Of a stretch of DNA of 64,000 bases, positions 36,480-47,390 are shown piece after piece (the stretch's first letter is position 1; every line of letters starts with the position of its first letter). The notes below the pieces were generated by a model, which was not told the origin of the DNA, searched no databases, and saw nothing but the letters and a program-made list of their open reading frames with translations. This DNA comes from Pachypanchax playfairii (taxonomy: Eukaryota > Chordata > Actinopteri > Cyprinodontiformes > Aplocheilidae), in the NCBI GenBank assembly GCA_006937955.1, contig SSNP01000146.1, positions 688,139-752,138 of the forward strand, given 5' to 3'. The translations under genes and the position numbers were made by a program.

Positions 36480-38304
36480 TAGATAATGTTTGCACCAGAT
36501 TTGGATCTTTAAAATAAATGCTTATAATACAAGAAATGACGACTTTGGTTCTGCCACATTAATTTTCACTTAAAATATTAAGAAATCCAATACATTTCTT
36601 TTAAAATAACTTCAATCCATCTTTCTTATATGTCACTTATCTGAAACTTGGTCCAAAGGTCAACAACTTAACCAGAAATCCCCAAACCCTTCTTCAGATT
36701 CCTCTTTCAGCTCTTTTGAAATAATTTTTATTGTTTGTTTTTTTTTCCAGAGATATAATCCCCCCAGCAAATTCTTGATCTGGACGGAGGTTTCTTCTTG
36801 TTGGGACACATATGAAAGACCTTCCATTGGAGGCATCTAGAAGACATCCTTACCAGATGTCCATGTGGAGGAACAGCAACTCAAAGATCCTCTGAAATAT
36901 TGAAACTCCGCCTCCTTTCTGATGGTGAGTCCAGTGATGCAGAGGAAACTCATTTTAGATGTTTGTTTTTGAAATCAGTGTTACAGTGGTAAGTTAAACA
37001 TTCTGGTGTAAATCCATATGGACACTTAAAAATGTTGAAATTCACTCTAGTGGTGCTAATTTGGCAACTTTGATTTTGCTGTGTACTTTAAAAAAAACCC
37101 ATACAGGTTGTTCAGCCAAGGTTCAATGGGCCATGAGGTCAAAAAGACAAGAGAATAATTTACTAGCTGTGTCATGCTCCTGTGATTGAGTCGTCATTCT
37201 GCCTTTGGGACTTGATTTGTGGCCTCTTTGTGAAAAGTGGCATGTGGCTGCAGGTATGCACACTTCAGGGAAGGTGTGCTTTCTCACGTCCCTAGTCCAA
37301 ACTAGCACACTGCTGATAACAACATGAGATATTAATCCTCAGCTGGTGAAAATCACCATGCAGCAAAGATGAGAAACCTTGGTTTAGGTGTGAAACAATT
37401 AAGCGTCAGCTCCTGCTCATTTGTTAAAATGTGTTTGGCATCCTTTCCAGGCCTGTTTAATGTTCACATCCATTCACATAGAGTGGTAATTTTTTTAAAC
37501 TGTTAGCATCATTATGCTATGTTGCCTCAAGAGGGATGATTATTCTGCCGCCCTGATGCTGCCCACACACTTCCTTTGCCTTTGCTGTAAGAATAAAGTA
37601 CAGTTCCTGTTTTTCAGGGAACATCTGTAAGGAAAAAAACAGCCCAAGGTAAAAACGATGACTGCAACCTGGCAGAAGATTAAACAGGCCCTCTGAAAAA
37701 GCCATTAATAATTCTCATATATTTTGGAAACAGACCATACATACAGAATCTGTGGTATTTAATCTCCTCTCTCAGCAAATAAAAAAAGGTCAAATGGGAG
37801 GGAGAGACTTTTTTTTTCTTCCCCAGCTCAGAGTGATGGGTCTAGGTTTTCCAAGGCACACCATTTGTCTGTCAGGACTGTGAGCAGGGCCAGTGATTTA
37901 GTTTCCATCACACCAAGCTCATGTCCGGTTGATGATACTGCCAGGCGGGATATGGGGAGAATTTGTCACCTGGAGCTTTGACAGGGAGATAATTGCTGAT
38001 AGTTAGCAGAATAATAGGATATGTGCTTTTACTAGTCTCATGGGGTTTATAGGATTTTTTGTTTCTCACCCTTGAGGGCAGATTTTCCTGTTTAATTTCA
38101 AAATTTACCTTATTTGCACAGAGACGGTTCAACACAACTAAAGTTTCCACAGCCTGTGTGTCATTATGACAATGCAAAGGTCAGAGAAGAACTTTCCGGC
38201 TGATCAACACCTCTGCAAACAATGATTCTGCCTGTGGCTACAAATGAAGGAAGGCTCATCACTGTCTGACACAGAAAAAACTTCAGTCTTACCAGTCCTC
38301 TTAG
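36480..38304. other. Noncoding, no gene recognised
   Basis: There are short unrecognised frames only. A TTTTTTTTTCC tract near 36740 is followed by AGAGATATAATC, and GATGGTGAGTCC near 36920 has the form of a splice donor. No flanking open frame supports an exon. Confidence 0.5.
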
Positions 38305-38865
38305 TAAAAAGAAAGTACACCCAATTTCACTTTAAGGGTTTTACATATCCGGACATAATAAAAACCAGCTTTTAAAATTATTTAAATCCTCAAATAAACA
38401 AAGTCATACAACAGATTTCATTGTCATTATTTATTTGGAAAAAATGAGGACACATTGTAGGAATAAAAAGTCCCCACTATCTACTTCTATGTGATTTAGA
38501 AGGACAGTATATCTTGAACAATGTTTCCTAAACAGACCAACACAAGGATGTCTACCTAATAATACATTCCACATTTGGAGAAAACCAAACGCAGCATATT
38601 ATCACAAACACCTCATACCAAATGTCAGCATGGAAGTTGAGGACGGGTGATTTGGACTTGTTTTACAGCCACAAGACCTGAGCATCTTACAGTCATTGAT
38701 ACTTGCATGAACTCTGCACGCCAAAACATTCCAGAGTCAAATGTGACAGCAGATAAAGCTCGGGTAAATCTGGATTGCACACCAGGACAATGATCATACC
38801 AACAAATCTACAACAAAAGCATCCAAAATCAAGATGAAATGGTCCAGACCTACAGTAAATCTAGC
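38305..38865 (+). mobile_element. Tc1-like transposon relic, heavily deleted
   Basis: 38310-38440 matches the inverted-repeat region of a second fish Tc1 lineage (AGTACACCC, TTTTACATATCCGGACATAAT, CATTGTCATTATTTATTTGG). 38569-38860 matches the C-terminal half of its transposase gene. The DNA-binding half and the right end are missing or unrecognisable. It differs from the Tc1 at 2845-3808 and the mariner at 16593-17635, so three separate Tc1/mariner lineages are present. Confidence 0.8.
38569..38860 (+). pseudogene. Tc1 transposase C-terminal fragment
   Basis: The DNA reads GGAGAAAACCAAACGCAGC, ACAAACACCTCATACCA, TTTTACAGCCACAAGACCTG, GCATCTTACAGTCATTGAT, CCAGAGTCAAATGTGA and ACCAGGACAATGATC in the order of the DDE part of Tc1 transposases. 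The QQDNDPKHTS block at the second catalytic Asp is still visible as CACCAGGACAATGATCATACC. Small indels break the frame, and no open frame spans the fragment. It is inactive. Confidence 0.78.
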
Positions 38866-41800
38866 TACAAGCTGACTAGGTCACTTTATGTCCTGCTAGG
38901 TAAAACCCTTTGGATGAGTGTGTACTTTAACTTTAACTGTAAGGAAAACAATTATTTCTTTGTTGTTATTTCTTTGTCGAGTGTCTGGAACATCCAAAGA
39001 GCAGCCGTCAGTGAACATGGCATGCATTTCCTTTTGACTGTGAATTTTAACTGCTTTAGTTTTCAAGATTTACATATTTCCAGGTTTTTGGTCTGGGAAT
39101 TCATCAGAGGCCTTTTTCATTCTGTCTTAAGGCTGATTTGGACATCTTTAGAAGTTTTCATCCCAATTAATGCAAATGAACAAGCCAAGGTTGAATATAT
39201 ATCTGAAGTTGCCCAAAGTGTTTCTTAATTTGCCTTTCTAATGGAACTGGCACCACATTGGGAGAAGTATCAAGTGTTTTACATTTTCTCCAAAAGGAAG
39301 ACAATGAAGATCTTTGTACGAACCTAATTTAACCCAAATGTTGGCAAAACACACATGTAACCTTCACTGAGTGTCTTACAGAAGAGACAGGTCACTGTAG
39401 ACAGCTGTAATAAATGGTGCAGCAAAAGGAGTGGTGTAGATAAGAGAAATGTGCCAGAAAACTCAGCTGTGGAGGTTAGGGAATAATCTCTCTATAAACG
39501 CCAGCATTGGGTCAGAGAGCACTCCTGCTCACCCCCACCACCACCAGCCTTTTTGCTTTCCTCCTGTGTGTTAACTAACGCTCACCAGAGTGCTGCTTGA
39601 ACTCGGGGCTGGCAGAGCCACAGAGTTGGAACCAAATTCTCAGAGGCTCTGCGACCTGGTTGAACCTAAATCCAGTTCTCTTCAGCCATGGTGGGGGCTT
39701 TTAGAAGGGAAGAGGTTTCTAAGGAAGTGCCTTAAGCTAGCAAGGGGTTCATTTAGACAGATTTACCCCACTTCCTGTGAAAACATAACTTTGAAATAAA
39801 ACACAAATTATCTCTGTTGGGAAGCACCATGAAATATTTATTGCTATTATTTCAATTGTTGTGGTTTTATTGGCCACTTTTGTATAAGATATTTTACGAC
39901 GTGTATGTTCCACTTTGTAGCTCTGTTTTCTTTTTTCCTTTCAAGGATGAATAAGTGGATCAATCTTTTAACAATGCAAAAACGTGACATTTTTATTTCT
40001 TTAAGGTCACGGACGTCAGTTGTTTTCAAACAGATGTGGCTCACATTTTCAAAGAGATAAACAGACATGTAGGGTCCCACCTAGTAACAGGACTTAGCTC
40101 AATGACTTGCCTCATTCTAACTAGGCCTAATGAAAGGGGGGGAGTCTCAAGCACGCAGCCAGGCATCACCGATTAGGTCAGTGGAACGGCCGCTGGGCTG
40201 AGCATGATGGATTACTGGTGGAATGAGTTTCTGCCTGCGGTATTGTGAAATCTTTTCATTGTCACTGACGGAGCCTATGAAGGAGACTGATAAATGAGGG
40301 AGCAAGTGTCAGAAACACCCTTCTTTACCCTGCTACAGCTTTAATATTCCTCCCAGCTACAGAACAAAAATTATTGATAAAAGTAAAAAAAAAGAAAATG
40401 GTCAGCGAGAGCCGAGCAGAGAGAGGTTGAGCTGATTAAGGGGGTTTTACTAACACAAGCATTGTGACTGTACTCACTTCGAGAGGCCAGTGCCACACTG
40501 GGAAAAGGCAGCAACCTTTTATGTGAAGCGGGTGTTACCTCACTGACACTGTGCTGTGATGAATGCGTTGCCTCCATCTGGTTTCAGCACATGTAATAAA
40601 TTTCTGGACTCATGTTTGACCTCTCTCACTTAGCAGCTACATCTTTCACATCGGGAACATCCAAGTGGGAATCAGAGTCACAGCGGGGCGGCGGCATGTA
40701 TTTTTTAGTGCAGCAGAAATATGAGCACCTCCAACCATAAAATAATTCACTGATCAAACAGTTGATTATTGAGACTGAGCCACTGATTGATTGTTTCAGA
40801 ACTTTCCTCAACCGATCAGCAATGATGCAACAAAAACAGAAAAATAGGCAAAGAAAGTCAAACACGCACCCAGGCACAGCTTTTCCATTATTCCCCTCTT
40901 CCTCCAGCTTCGTGGTCTGACCTTGCAGCTTCCCTGCTCCATCCATCTTGGGCTGTTTTGCCATTTCACTGGATACATACTGCGCAGATTAACACAATTC
41001 ATCACCACAATCATCCTCGATTTATCACCCCTTCCAATGAATGTTTTGACATCTAGTTAATTTTCTGCTGATGATTTATCAAATTATAATTACCATACTC
41101 TGAAGGAGTCATTCATTTTGTTGATACATGATGATGATGCCAAAGTGGATTGAATTTTAAGTAAGTTCTCGGTGGTTATAACGAATGCATTATTGTGAGT
41201 AATGCTTTACAATTTTGTTGCCTCCTGCAGCAGAAAGTCTGTGGTGTTCGTTACTGTTGTTACAATCAATCCAGACACTAGTAGGCAATAAATTCTGTTT
41301 TTTTTTAATGTAACAAGTTGTTGAACAATCGGGTCCAGGACACACGAAAGTGCTGAGGTCCAAGTCTGTGATCAGCTTTTTTAAGATTAAGAAGTACAGC
41401 AATTCAGTCTGATCTTCAGTTATGCTCCTTGGAAGCAACGATTTAAATCACTTTAGATTTAGCTGCTGGGTTAAGTTACTTTATTAGAAGGTGCAGAAAC
41501 TTTTCATTATGTCTAAAATATGACAGAAAAGTGGACAATATTTTGTTTTTGTCATGTTCTGTTTGTGTTTAGGGTTTTATAATTACAGACATTACTAAAG
41601 TTCTGATCCTTATAATGCTGGTATATTACTTTGTTAGCTGCATTTTGGGTTCTCATAATACACACCAGTTTTGACCTTTTTTGAACTTCACACATTGGAA
41701 ATATGTTAAGAAGGGGGTTAATTCAGTCCTAAGGATTTACTTCATGTTTCTACAATATTTCATGAAAAAACTTCCTGTTAAGTTCTGAAAAAGCTTTAAA

Positions 41801-41911
41801 GATAGAACAAAACTGTTTAGGTTGCAACAAGAGTACTTGGAGATTTTATTTTTTTCGTTTTCAGAGCCAAATGTTTTTGTTTGTAGACACCAGTAGTGCA
41901 CTAGTAAGGTC
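38866..41911. other. Noncoding; two unexplained frames
   Basis: A plus frame of 129 codons at 38839-39228 begins in the Tc1 relic and is hydrophobic and T-rich, so probably chance. The minus frame at 40626-40964 is more protein-like and is listed separately. No repeat family is seen. 41190-41440 holds a poly-T of about 10 and no gene. Confidence 0.45.
40626..40964 (-). other. Unidentified 112-codon frame with protein-like ends
   Basis: The frame starts MAKQPKMDGAGKLQGQTTKL then EEEGNNGKAVPG, a charged, ordinary-looking sequence. It then passes through a Cys/Phe-rich stretch (FDFLCLFFCFCCII) that could be a membrane segment or read-through into noncoding DNA. It ends MPPPRCDSDSHLDVPDVKDV. After AVPG the DNA is GGGTGCGTG, which could be a splice donor, and a GCGCAG upstream of the ATG could be an acceptor. 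I do not recognise the product. Possible readings are an alternative exon of a large host gene or chance. Confidence 0.2.
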
Positions 41912-42598
41912 CAGGGGCGTGTCCAGACGGGTGGTGTGGCCACCCTTCCAACTAGACTGGCTACCCCAGGTGCCACCCCAAGCTGAGACAATCAAATTCA
42001 ATCAAACATCAAATATAAGATGACATCTTCACAGTGAAGGTCAGATGTCCAAGTGAATGCGACATCTGCTGCTCTACTAGCATGTGGTATTTAACCTCCA
42101 GTCCTACTTTTAGGATGAATAATAATAGCCTATAAAATATAATAATGATCCAGGGTCATTAATATTGTGAAGAAAACATACTCACCAATCAAATGTTTAA
42201 ATGGTTGTATTTACTTTTTAAAACTATTTTTGCCCAAAACATTTTTTACACTATGATGCGTCAGTGGCAAGTATTTCTGTGCTTTAATGCTTAAAAATAA
42301 CTGACAAGATTTTGATTGTTCCTCTTGTTCATTTATCAATCCAGTGTCAAACTTTGCTCTGTAGAGGTTAAATGTTCTAATAAGGGTTAAAAGCTCATTC
42401 AGTTGATCCCTCAATACATAAAATGTACCACTATATTGTTTCCTGACAGATTCTGATTTTATTTTGGTTTACAAGTGCCACATAACTATTTAGAATTTTG
42501 TAAAAACCTGAATTTTGCCCCACTGTACATGTCCAACCCTGTGTGCCCATACCTGACCCCCCCAACAAAGATTTTCTAGACACACCCCTGGTAAGGTC
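41904..42598. mobile_element. hAT-type MITE with perfect 8-bp target duplication
   Basis: The element 41912-42590 is flanked by GTAAGGTC at 41904-41911 and again at 42591-42598. Its ends are CAGGGGCGTGTCCAGAC and, inverted, CAGGGGTGTGTCTAGA, with two C/T differences in 16, both explainable by decay. An 8-bp duplication and CAGGGG-type termini fit the hAT superfamily. The 679-bp body is AT-rich and has no transposase-like frame, so it is non-autonomous. The intact duplication suggests a younger insertion than most others here. Confidence 0.92.
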
Positions 42599-42780
42599 TG
42601 AAAGTCCCACCCACTGACCTTCACAAAAGGGTGTTTTTAATCAACAAATAACTAACAACAACATGTAGCATCATAAGAACTATGGAAATCAACAGGAGTA
42701 ATGTATCTAGTATACATGGTTTACGGCTTTTAGCCGCTTTTGGGGAGGCCAGGGTCCCGTCTGCTTACATAACAGCCTTA

Positions 42781-42890
42781 AGGGTTAAAAATAACCCAAT
42801 TTGGGCTGTTTTGTAACCAAACAGCTGGATCAATATTGCACCAACCCAGCGTTTGAGTAGATGAAATAACCCAGCTGTTTTTAGTGTGTA
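42781..42890. repeat. AACCCA-rich dispersed repeat
   Basis: Repeated near-inverted words occur: GGGTTAAAAATAACCCAATTT, GGGCTGTTTTGTAACC, ACCAACCCAGCG, AAATAACCCAGCTGTTTTTA. This is the wording of a common fish repeat built on AACCC/GGGTT units. It lies between the hAT MITE and family B copy 2. Confidence 0.7.
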
Positions 42891-42892
42891 AT

Positions 42893-43446
42893 AGGCCCAA
42901 GCTGCTCTGCTCTGCACCTGAGTACCGTTTGTCTAGTGGATCTGGCGCTCCACATGGGGCCTGCTACTTCCTTTAGAGGAAGATCATGACATCTCATGAG
43001 AATAGCGAAAACACGCAGGATTTCATCAGTCCACACAACAACAAGCAGGGAGATAGACAACAACATATATCCAGAAGGTATGTGGCTTATTTTCACACCA
43101 CCTACGGACTTCAAACCCATCACAGGTACTGTACTTTCTCGTAGTTTCGCAAACAGAAATCCGCACGTGTCCTTTTATTTTGAAACTTCCAGGTATTTTA
43201 CATTTCCCGAACGCCTGATTTCCTGTCTAGTTCAAACTAAACTGCTAAACTTGGTGTGTTTTAGAAGCGTACTGCGTGAAAAATAGAACAGCAACATAAT
43301 GCTCTTGACACTACGCTTCTGGGACACGTGTCATGCGCGCTGCTTTGTGCGCAATGGGAACGGTCTCATTGACTCTAATGGCGGCTATCAGCCATGTATT
43401 ACACATTACTAACATTGCGCGTCTGTTCAGTGGAAAGGAGGGGTAA
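42893..43446 (+). mobile_element. Family B copy 2, left end degraded
   Basis: The right end CAGTGGAAAGGAGGGGTAAG corresponds to the family B terminus GGTGGAAAGGAGGGTTAG. Internal blocks shared with 32654-33440 include TCAGT.CACACAACAACAAGCAG, GATTTCCTGTCT, GTTTTAGA.GC, and the pre-terminal GGGAACGGTCTCATTGACTC against GGAAAGGGTTCTATTGACTA. The left inverted repeat is not recognisable, so the start is approximate. It has no coding content. Confidence 0.7.
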
Positions 43447-46400
43447 GAGAACATACTCACCTTACGTCCATAATCGTCTATCTGTATCTATCTATCTTCG
43501 CTGACTCTCCCATGGTGTGTGACATCACTCTACATGGGTCGCTGCCATCTTTGGTCTTCGATCTCGCTAACAAGAGAGAAGGCTGGCGTAAAGTGTTTGT
43601 TTTATCCTGCAAATACTCACCTTCAAGCCGTAACTACTCATTATCTCTTGACACAGACATGCCAGGGTTCTGAACTGCGCCAAGTGATGGGAGGTCTTCC
43701 TGCTCAAAAACAATTCAAACAAAATTTTTATTTCTTGCCAAAAAATGAAGCTGTGGTGCATTTTGAGTTCTGCCAAAACAAACATCACAAAGTTAAGCAG
43801 ATTTTACCATCAAACAGAAGCAATAACGCAAATCAGCTATGGTGATATTTAATTCATGACTCTTTCACCTTTCACCTCCTCTTTGATGCTTGTCCCTCTC
43901 ATCTCCTCCTTACCTTGGCCGGTGAGAAATGCATGGTGGGCAACCTTGTGCAGTCTCGCCTCTCTGCTCCAGACTTGTCAGCCCTAATTTTCTGTCATTT
44001 GGTGTGAGATATTTGCCTTGGTGAAGGGCTCTCAAGGTCAGGGCCTGGTAATTTACGTTGCTTATTCATCACTTTACGGTGTCTTTTCTTGTCTCTTGCA
44101 CAGCAGCCCATGTTTGGATAAATTGTTTAAAGATTTACTGTAGTTCTTAAGGACCCTGAAAAGTGTCCCCTGCTGCCCAGACTTAATACAGTATCTCCAA
44201 CTCAGTGCTGATGATGCACCCCAGGTCTTAGCCAAAGATCTGTTTTTTGCTGGGGTTTTTCAACACTTGATGAAGGGAGCTTCTCCTGCAAGATATTAAA
44301 GATGACTCAGGTTTTGTGTAGGAACTCAGCTACGACACCGTTTCTCGTTATCTCCTGTAAGTCTGTATCTCACTGGCTTGCGACTCCTTTGTGAAAGAGT
44401 TTCAAACATATCCTTGTTTGCATGGGTGACTGACTGAAGACCAGAAAGAGAATTCAACATCCTGAGTGTGAAAAAATTGTGAATAAAATGAGGATAAATA
44501 GCTAACAAATTATGACATAATTAAGTCACTTTGTGATTAATCGTGACAAGAAAACATTTGCACAAATGTCAGAATTTATTCACAGTTTCAATACATGCAA
44601 AACCAATTAAATGTGGATACAACTGAAAATATGAGCATTTCCTTTTTTCAACTCCAACTATTTGCCACAGCCACAGTCACAGCCCAGTGAGAAATGGCTT
44701 ACAGTATGATAAATTATGACAGTGGTTACTTAAAATTAATAAAGTGTTACAAAAGACTTTAATGATGTGAGCACCAATACTCGATTCTTCTAAATCCCTC
44801 TAAATTGTCTTCTCTTGGCTAATCTGTTACATTTGCCCAACAAACATCTTCAACATGAAGTGGAACCTTAAAGCTAAAATATGTTCTGTTTTGCCATTTC
44901 TTGTGAACTGCAGTGCTGTGCGCCCTTGATGGCTGTCACCCAAGGTGCAAATAAACAATGGGCTCATTTGAACACAAAGGAACGATTATGGGGGACGTTT
45001 AATCCCAGCTGACACATCAGCAGGCTGCATGGGCGACAGGTTTAAAAAGGGGCTTTGAAGTGGCAATCTTTTCAGATTCTTTGGCTCATTACACAATAAA
45101 GAACACTTCGCATGTAACTGAAGTAGGCTGGGAAATGATTGTTAATGTTTATGGCCTCCTTGGCTTGCAAGTGAATACAAAGTGTTAGTCAATCTTAGGT
45201 TGGGAATGCAGGATATTTCACAATTGAGTAATTAAGAAACTCTAGTGTTCAGTGTCTCTTAGTAAGGTGTTGTGCAAAAACATCCAACTTCTACCCAAAA
45301 TCACGATCAAAATTGAAACCACGCTTTTTAAATTAACCCTTAGCTGAGTCATAGAACTTTTTCTTGTCAGATTTCTTGAATCTCTTTGATGGCTTCCTGC
45401 TGGCAATAAGTTTGGCAGTTCCCTCCTTTATCATTCACAAACAATAGTCCTAATCTCCTTGATCACAGACTGTGAACAAGTTGTAAGGAATGTGAGTGAC
45501 ATGCTCAGAGTAAACATAGTAAATGCACCTGTGAGGACAATGTTCTGTAGAGGAACAAAAAAAATTGCACACAAGGCAGCTGGAAACCTTTTAATTAATG
45601 CTAATTACCTTAGCAGTGGAACGTCAGGAGGCTTGAAAGGATTTGTCATCGGATGAGAGATCAAAGATTGAGGTGGTCTCATTTTGTTCTGCTGAGTCAA
45701 AAACTAATATGGAGGGTGATAATGGGACTCAGGAGAATGACGACCCAGGAGGTGGTATTTAATTCTCTCTCAAGCTCAATTCAGCTTAAACAGTCTCAGT
45801 TTATACATTTTCTGTTTTTTTTAGACTCAAACTCAACATCAGCTGTTTATGGAAACCCTGTTCACCAGAAAGTTAGATGTTTTCTTGGTACTTCTGTTGC
45901 CACGATTTTAATATTGCATGATGTAATAGTGTCAAATTACCTCCTCAAATGGCAAGTTTCACTTTTATGATTGTTTCAGCCAGAAAGTCCACAAGCTTTC
46001 CAGTCAGAAGCCATTAGCCCAACCTGTGCGATGATATCAGCAAGTTTTTTAATATATAGGTGGGTCAAATGTAGCTTAGGTCCGTCCCTGTCGCTTCCAA
46101 TTCACTGTCACATTTTTACCTACACGCAACCTCTGCTGAGCCCCGGTCATTAATCAAAGCGTAGTGCTGTCCTGACCTCAGCCCCTTCCCTTTGAAGTGC
46201 TATGTCCTCTGCAGCATGAGGAAATCATTTGCTGCCTGATTCAATGAGCCATCAGTCGAGCCAGCAGACCTAATGACATGTGAGAATATTAACCTCCTAC
46301 CACCAAGAGTGCTTCTGCTTGGGAAGCAGTCTATTATTCATCCAAGGTTTTACTTAACCCCCCCAACCCCCACTCCCTTTTTATGTCCTTACCTATCTGC

Positions 46401-46776
46401 TACAAAATCTGAATCCATAAATTGCTCATTTGGGATATTATTCCAGGTATTCTTGTCTTTTGTATAAATTAATTACATTTCAACACAAAACTCTTTGAAA
46501 ATAAGATGCTGTAAGCCCAGATGCAAGAAACATTCACATATTACTGTCCAAGGCTTGTTTATACTAGCACATACAGTTGTAAAATTGCTTATTTTTCCAT
46601 CATGTTCAGTTGACAAGCCAAGAAATTGATATTTTAGAGACGGACATCCTGTTCCAGTACTCCAGTAATTATAGCTTGAGTTTATTTTAAGAAAAAAGTT
46701 GTCTTACAGTGAAAAGTTGAAATCCAGGCTCAACTGTAAAGCTGTTGAGGATGACATTTGTTTATTTGGGTCAGTT
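43447..46776. other. Noncoding; candidate conserved element 45000-45200
   Basis: There is a plus frame of 108 codons at 43519-43845 and an overlapping minus frame of 73 codons, neither recognisable. The segment 45000-45200 (CTGACACATCAGCAGGCTGCATGG, GGAAATGATTGTTAATG) is non-repetitive and balanced. Adjacent frames at 45653-46153 are chance-like. No RNA gene is seen. Confidence 0.4.
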
Positions 46777-47327
46777 TTAAAGGTACAGTATGTAAGAATT
46801 TACCAGTTAAATACTCACACAACAGTTTAATGTCCCACCGATGTCGAACATAAAGTCTTATTGTAACAGATCTTGATCTCAGTCGGCTGGGTGGTCGCTA
46901 GTTTCTGTCACTTTAAAAAAGCTAGCCCGGACCAGAATCATTATTTACACGTCCAGACTTCCTGGTTCCATAACGAATCACATGTGAGTCTGCAAGGCTG
47001 CCAAGTCTTCAACACAAGCAGCTGTAATTCCACAACAACCAGCAGCAAAAAGTAAGAAACCACCACATTCTTCCAACTGAGCTGCACGTGATGGGGCGTT
47101 CAAACGCACTTAGGAAAACTCAACGCTGAACAAATAGACCATCAGACATTCCCCAAAATTGCACAAATACAAGAGAAACAAAACGAGAATCAACATCAGA
47201 ACTCGCAACTCAACAGAAAAATCAGGAAGAGGAGGGGGTGAGTGGCTGAGCGGATGTTTCTTCCTTTATTTTCTACATGCAGGACTCAGATTTGACAACG
47301 TCTTATTCTTACGTAGTGTACCTTTAA
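46777..47327. mobile_element. TTAA-target MITE, family C
   Basis: TTAA at 46777-46780 and 47324-47327 bound the element. The ends are TTAAAGGTACAGTATGTAAG and, inverted, TTAAAGGTACACTACGTAAG, with two to three differences in 20. The body has no recognised coding sequence. The TTAAAGG start is the signature of T2/Kolobok-like elements. It shares no body sequence with family A. Confidence 0.85.
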
Positions 47328-47390
47328 AGGTGCAATGTTCGGGATTTAGTGACATCTAGTGGCAACGCTGTAGGTTGCAATCAGCTTAAT
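47324..47390 (+). mobile_element. 5' end of another TTAA element, truncated
   Basis: TTAAAGGTGCAATGTTCGGG followed by TTTAGTGACATCTAGTGGCAACGCTG and GGTTGCAATCAGC is the start of a very common fish MITE. It begins exactly at the TTAA that closes family C. Recognisable sequence stops near 47390 and the rest is lost. Confidence 0.65.
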
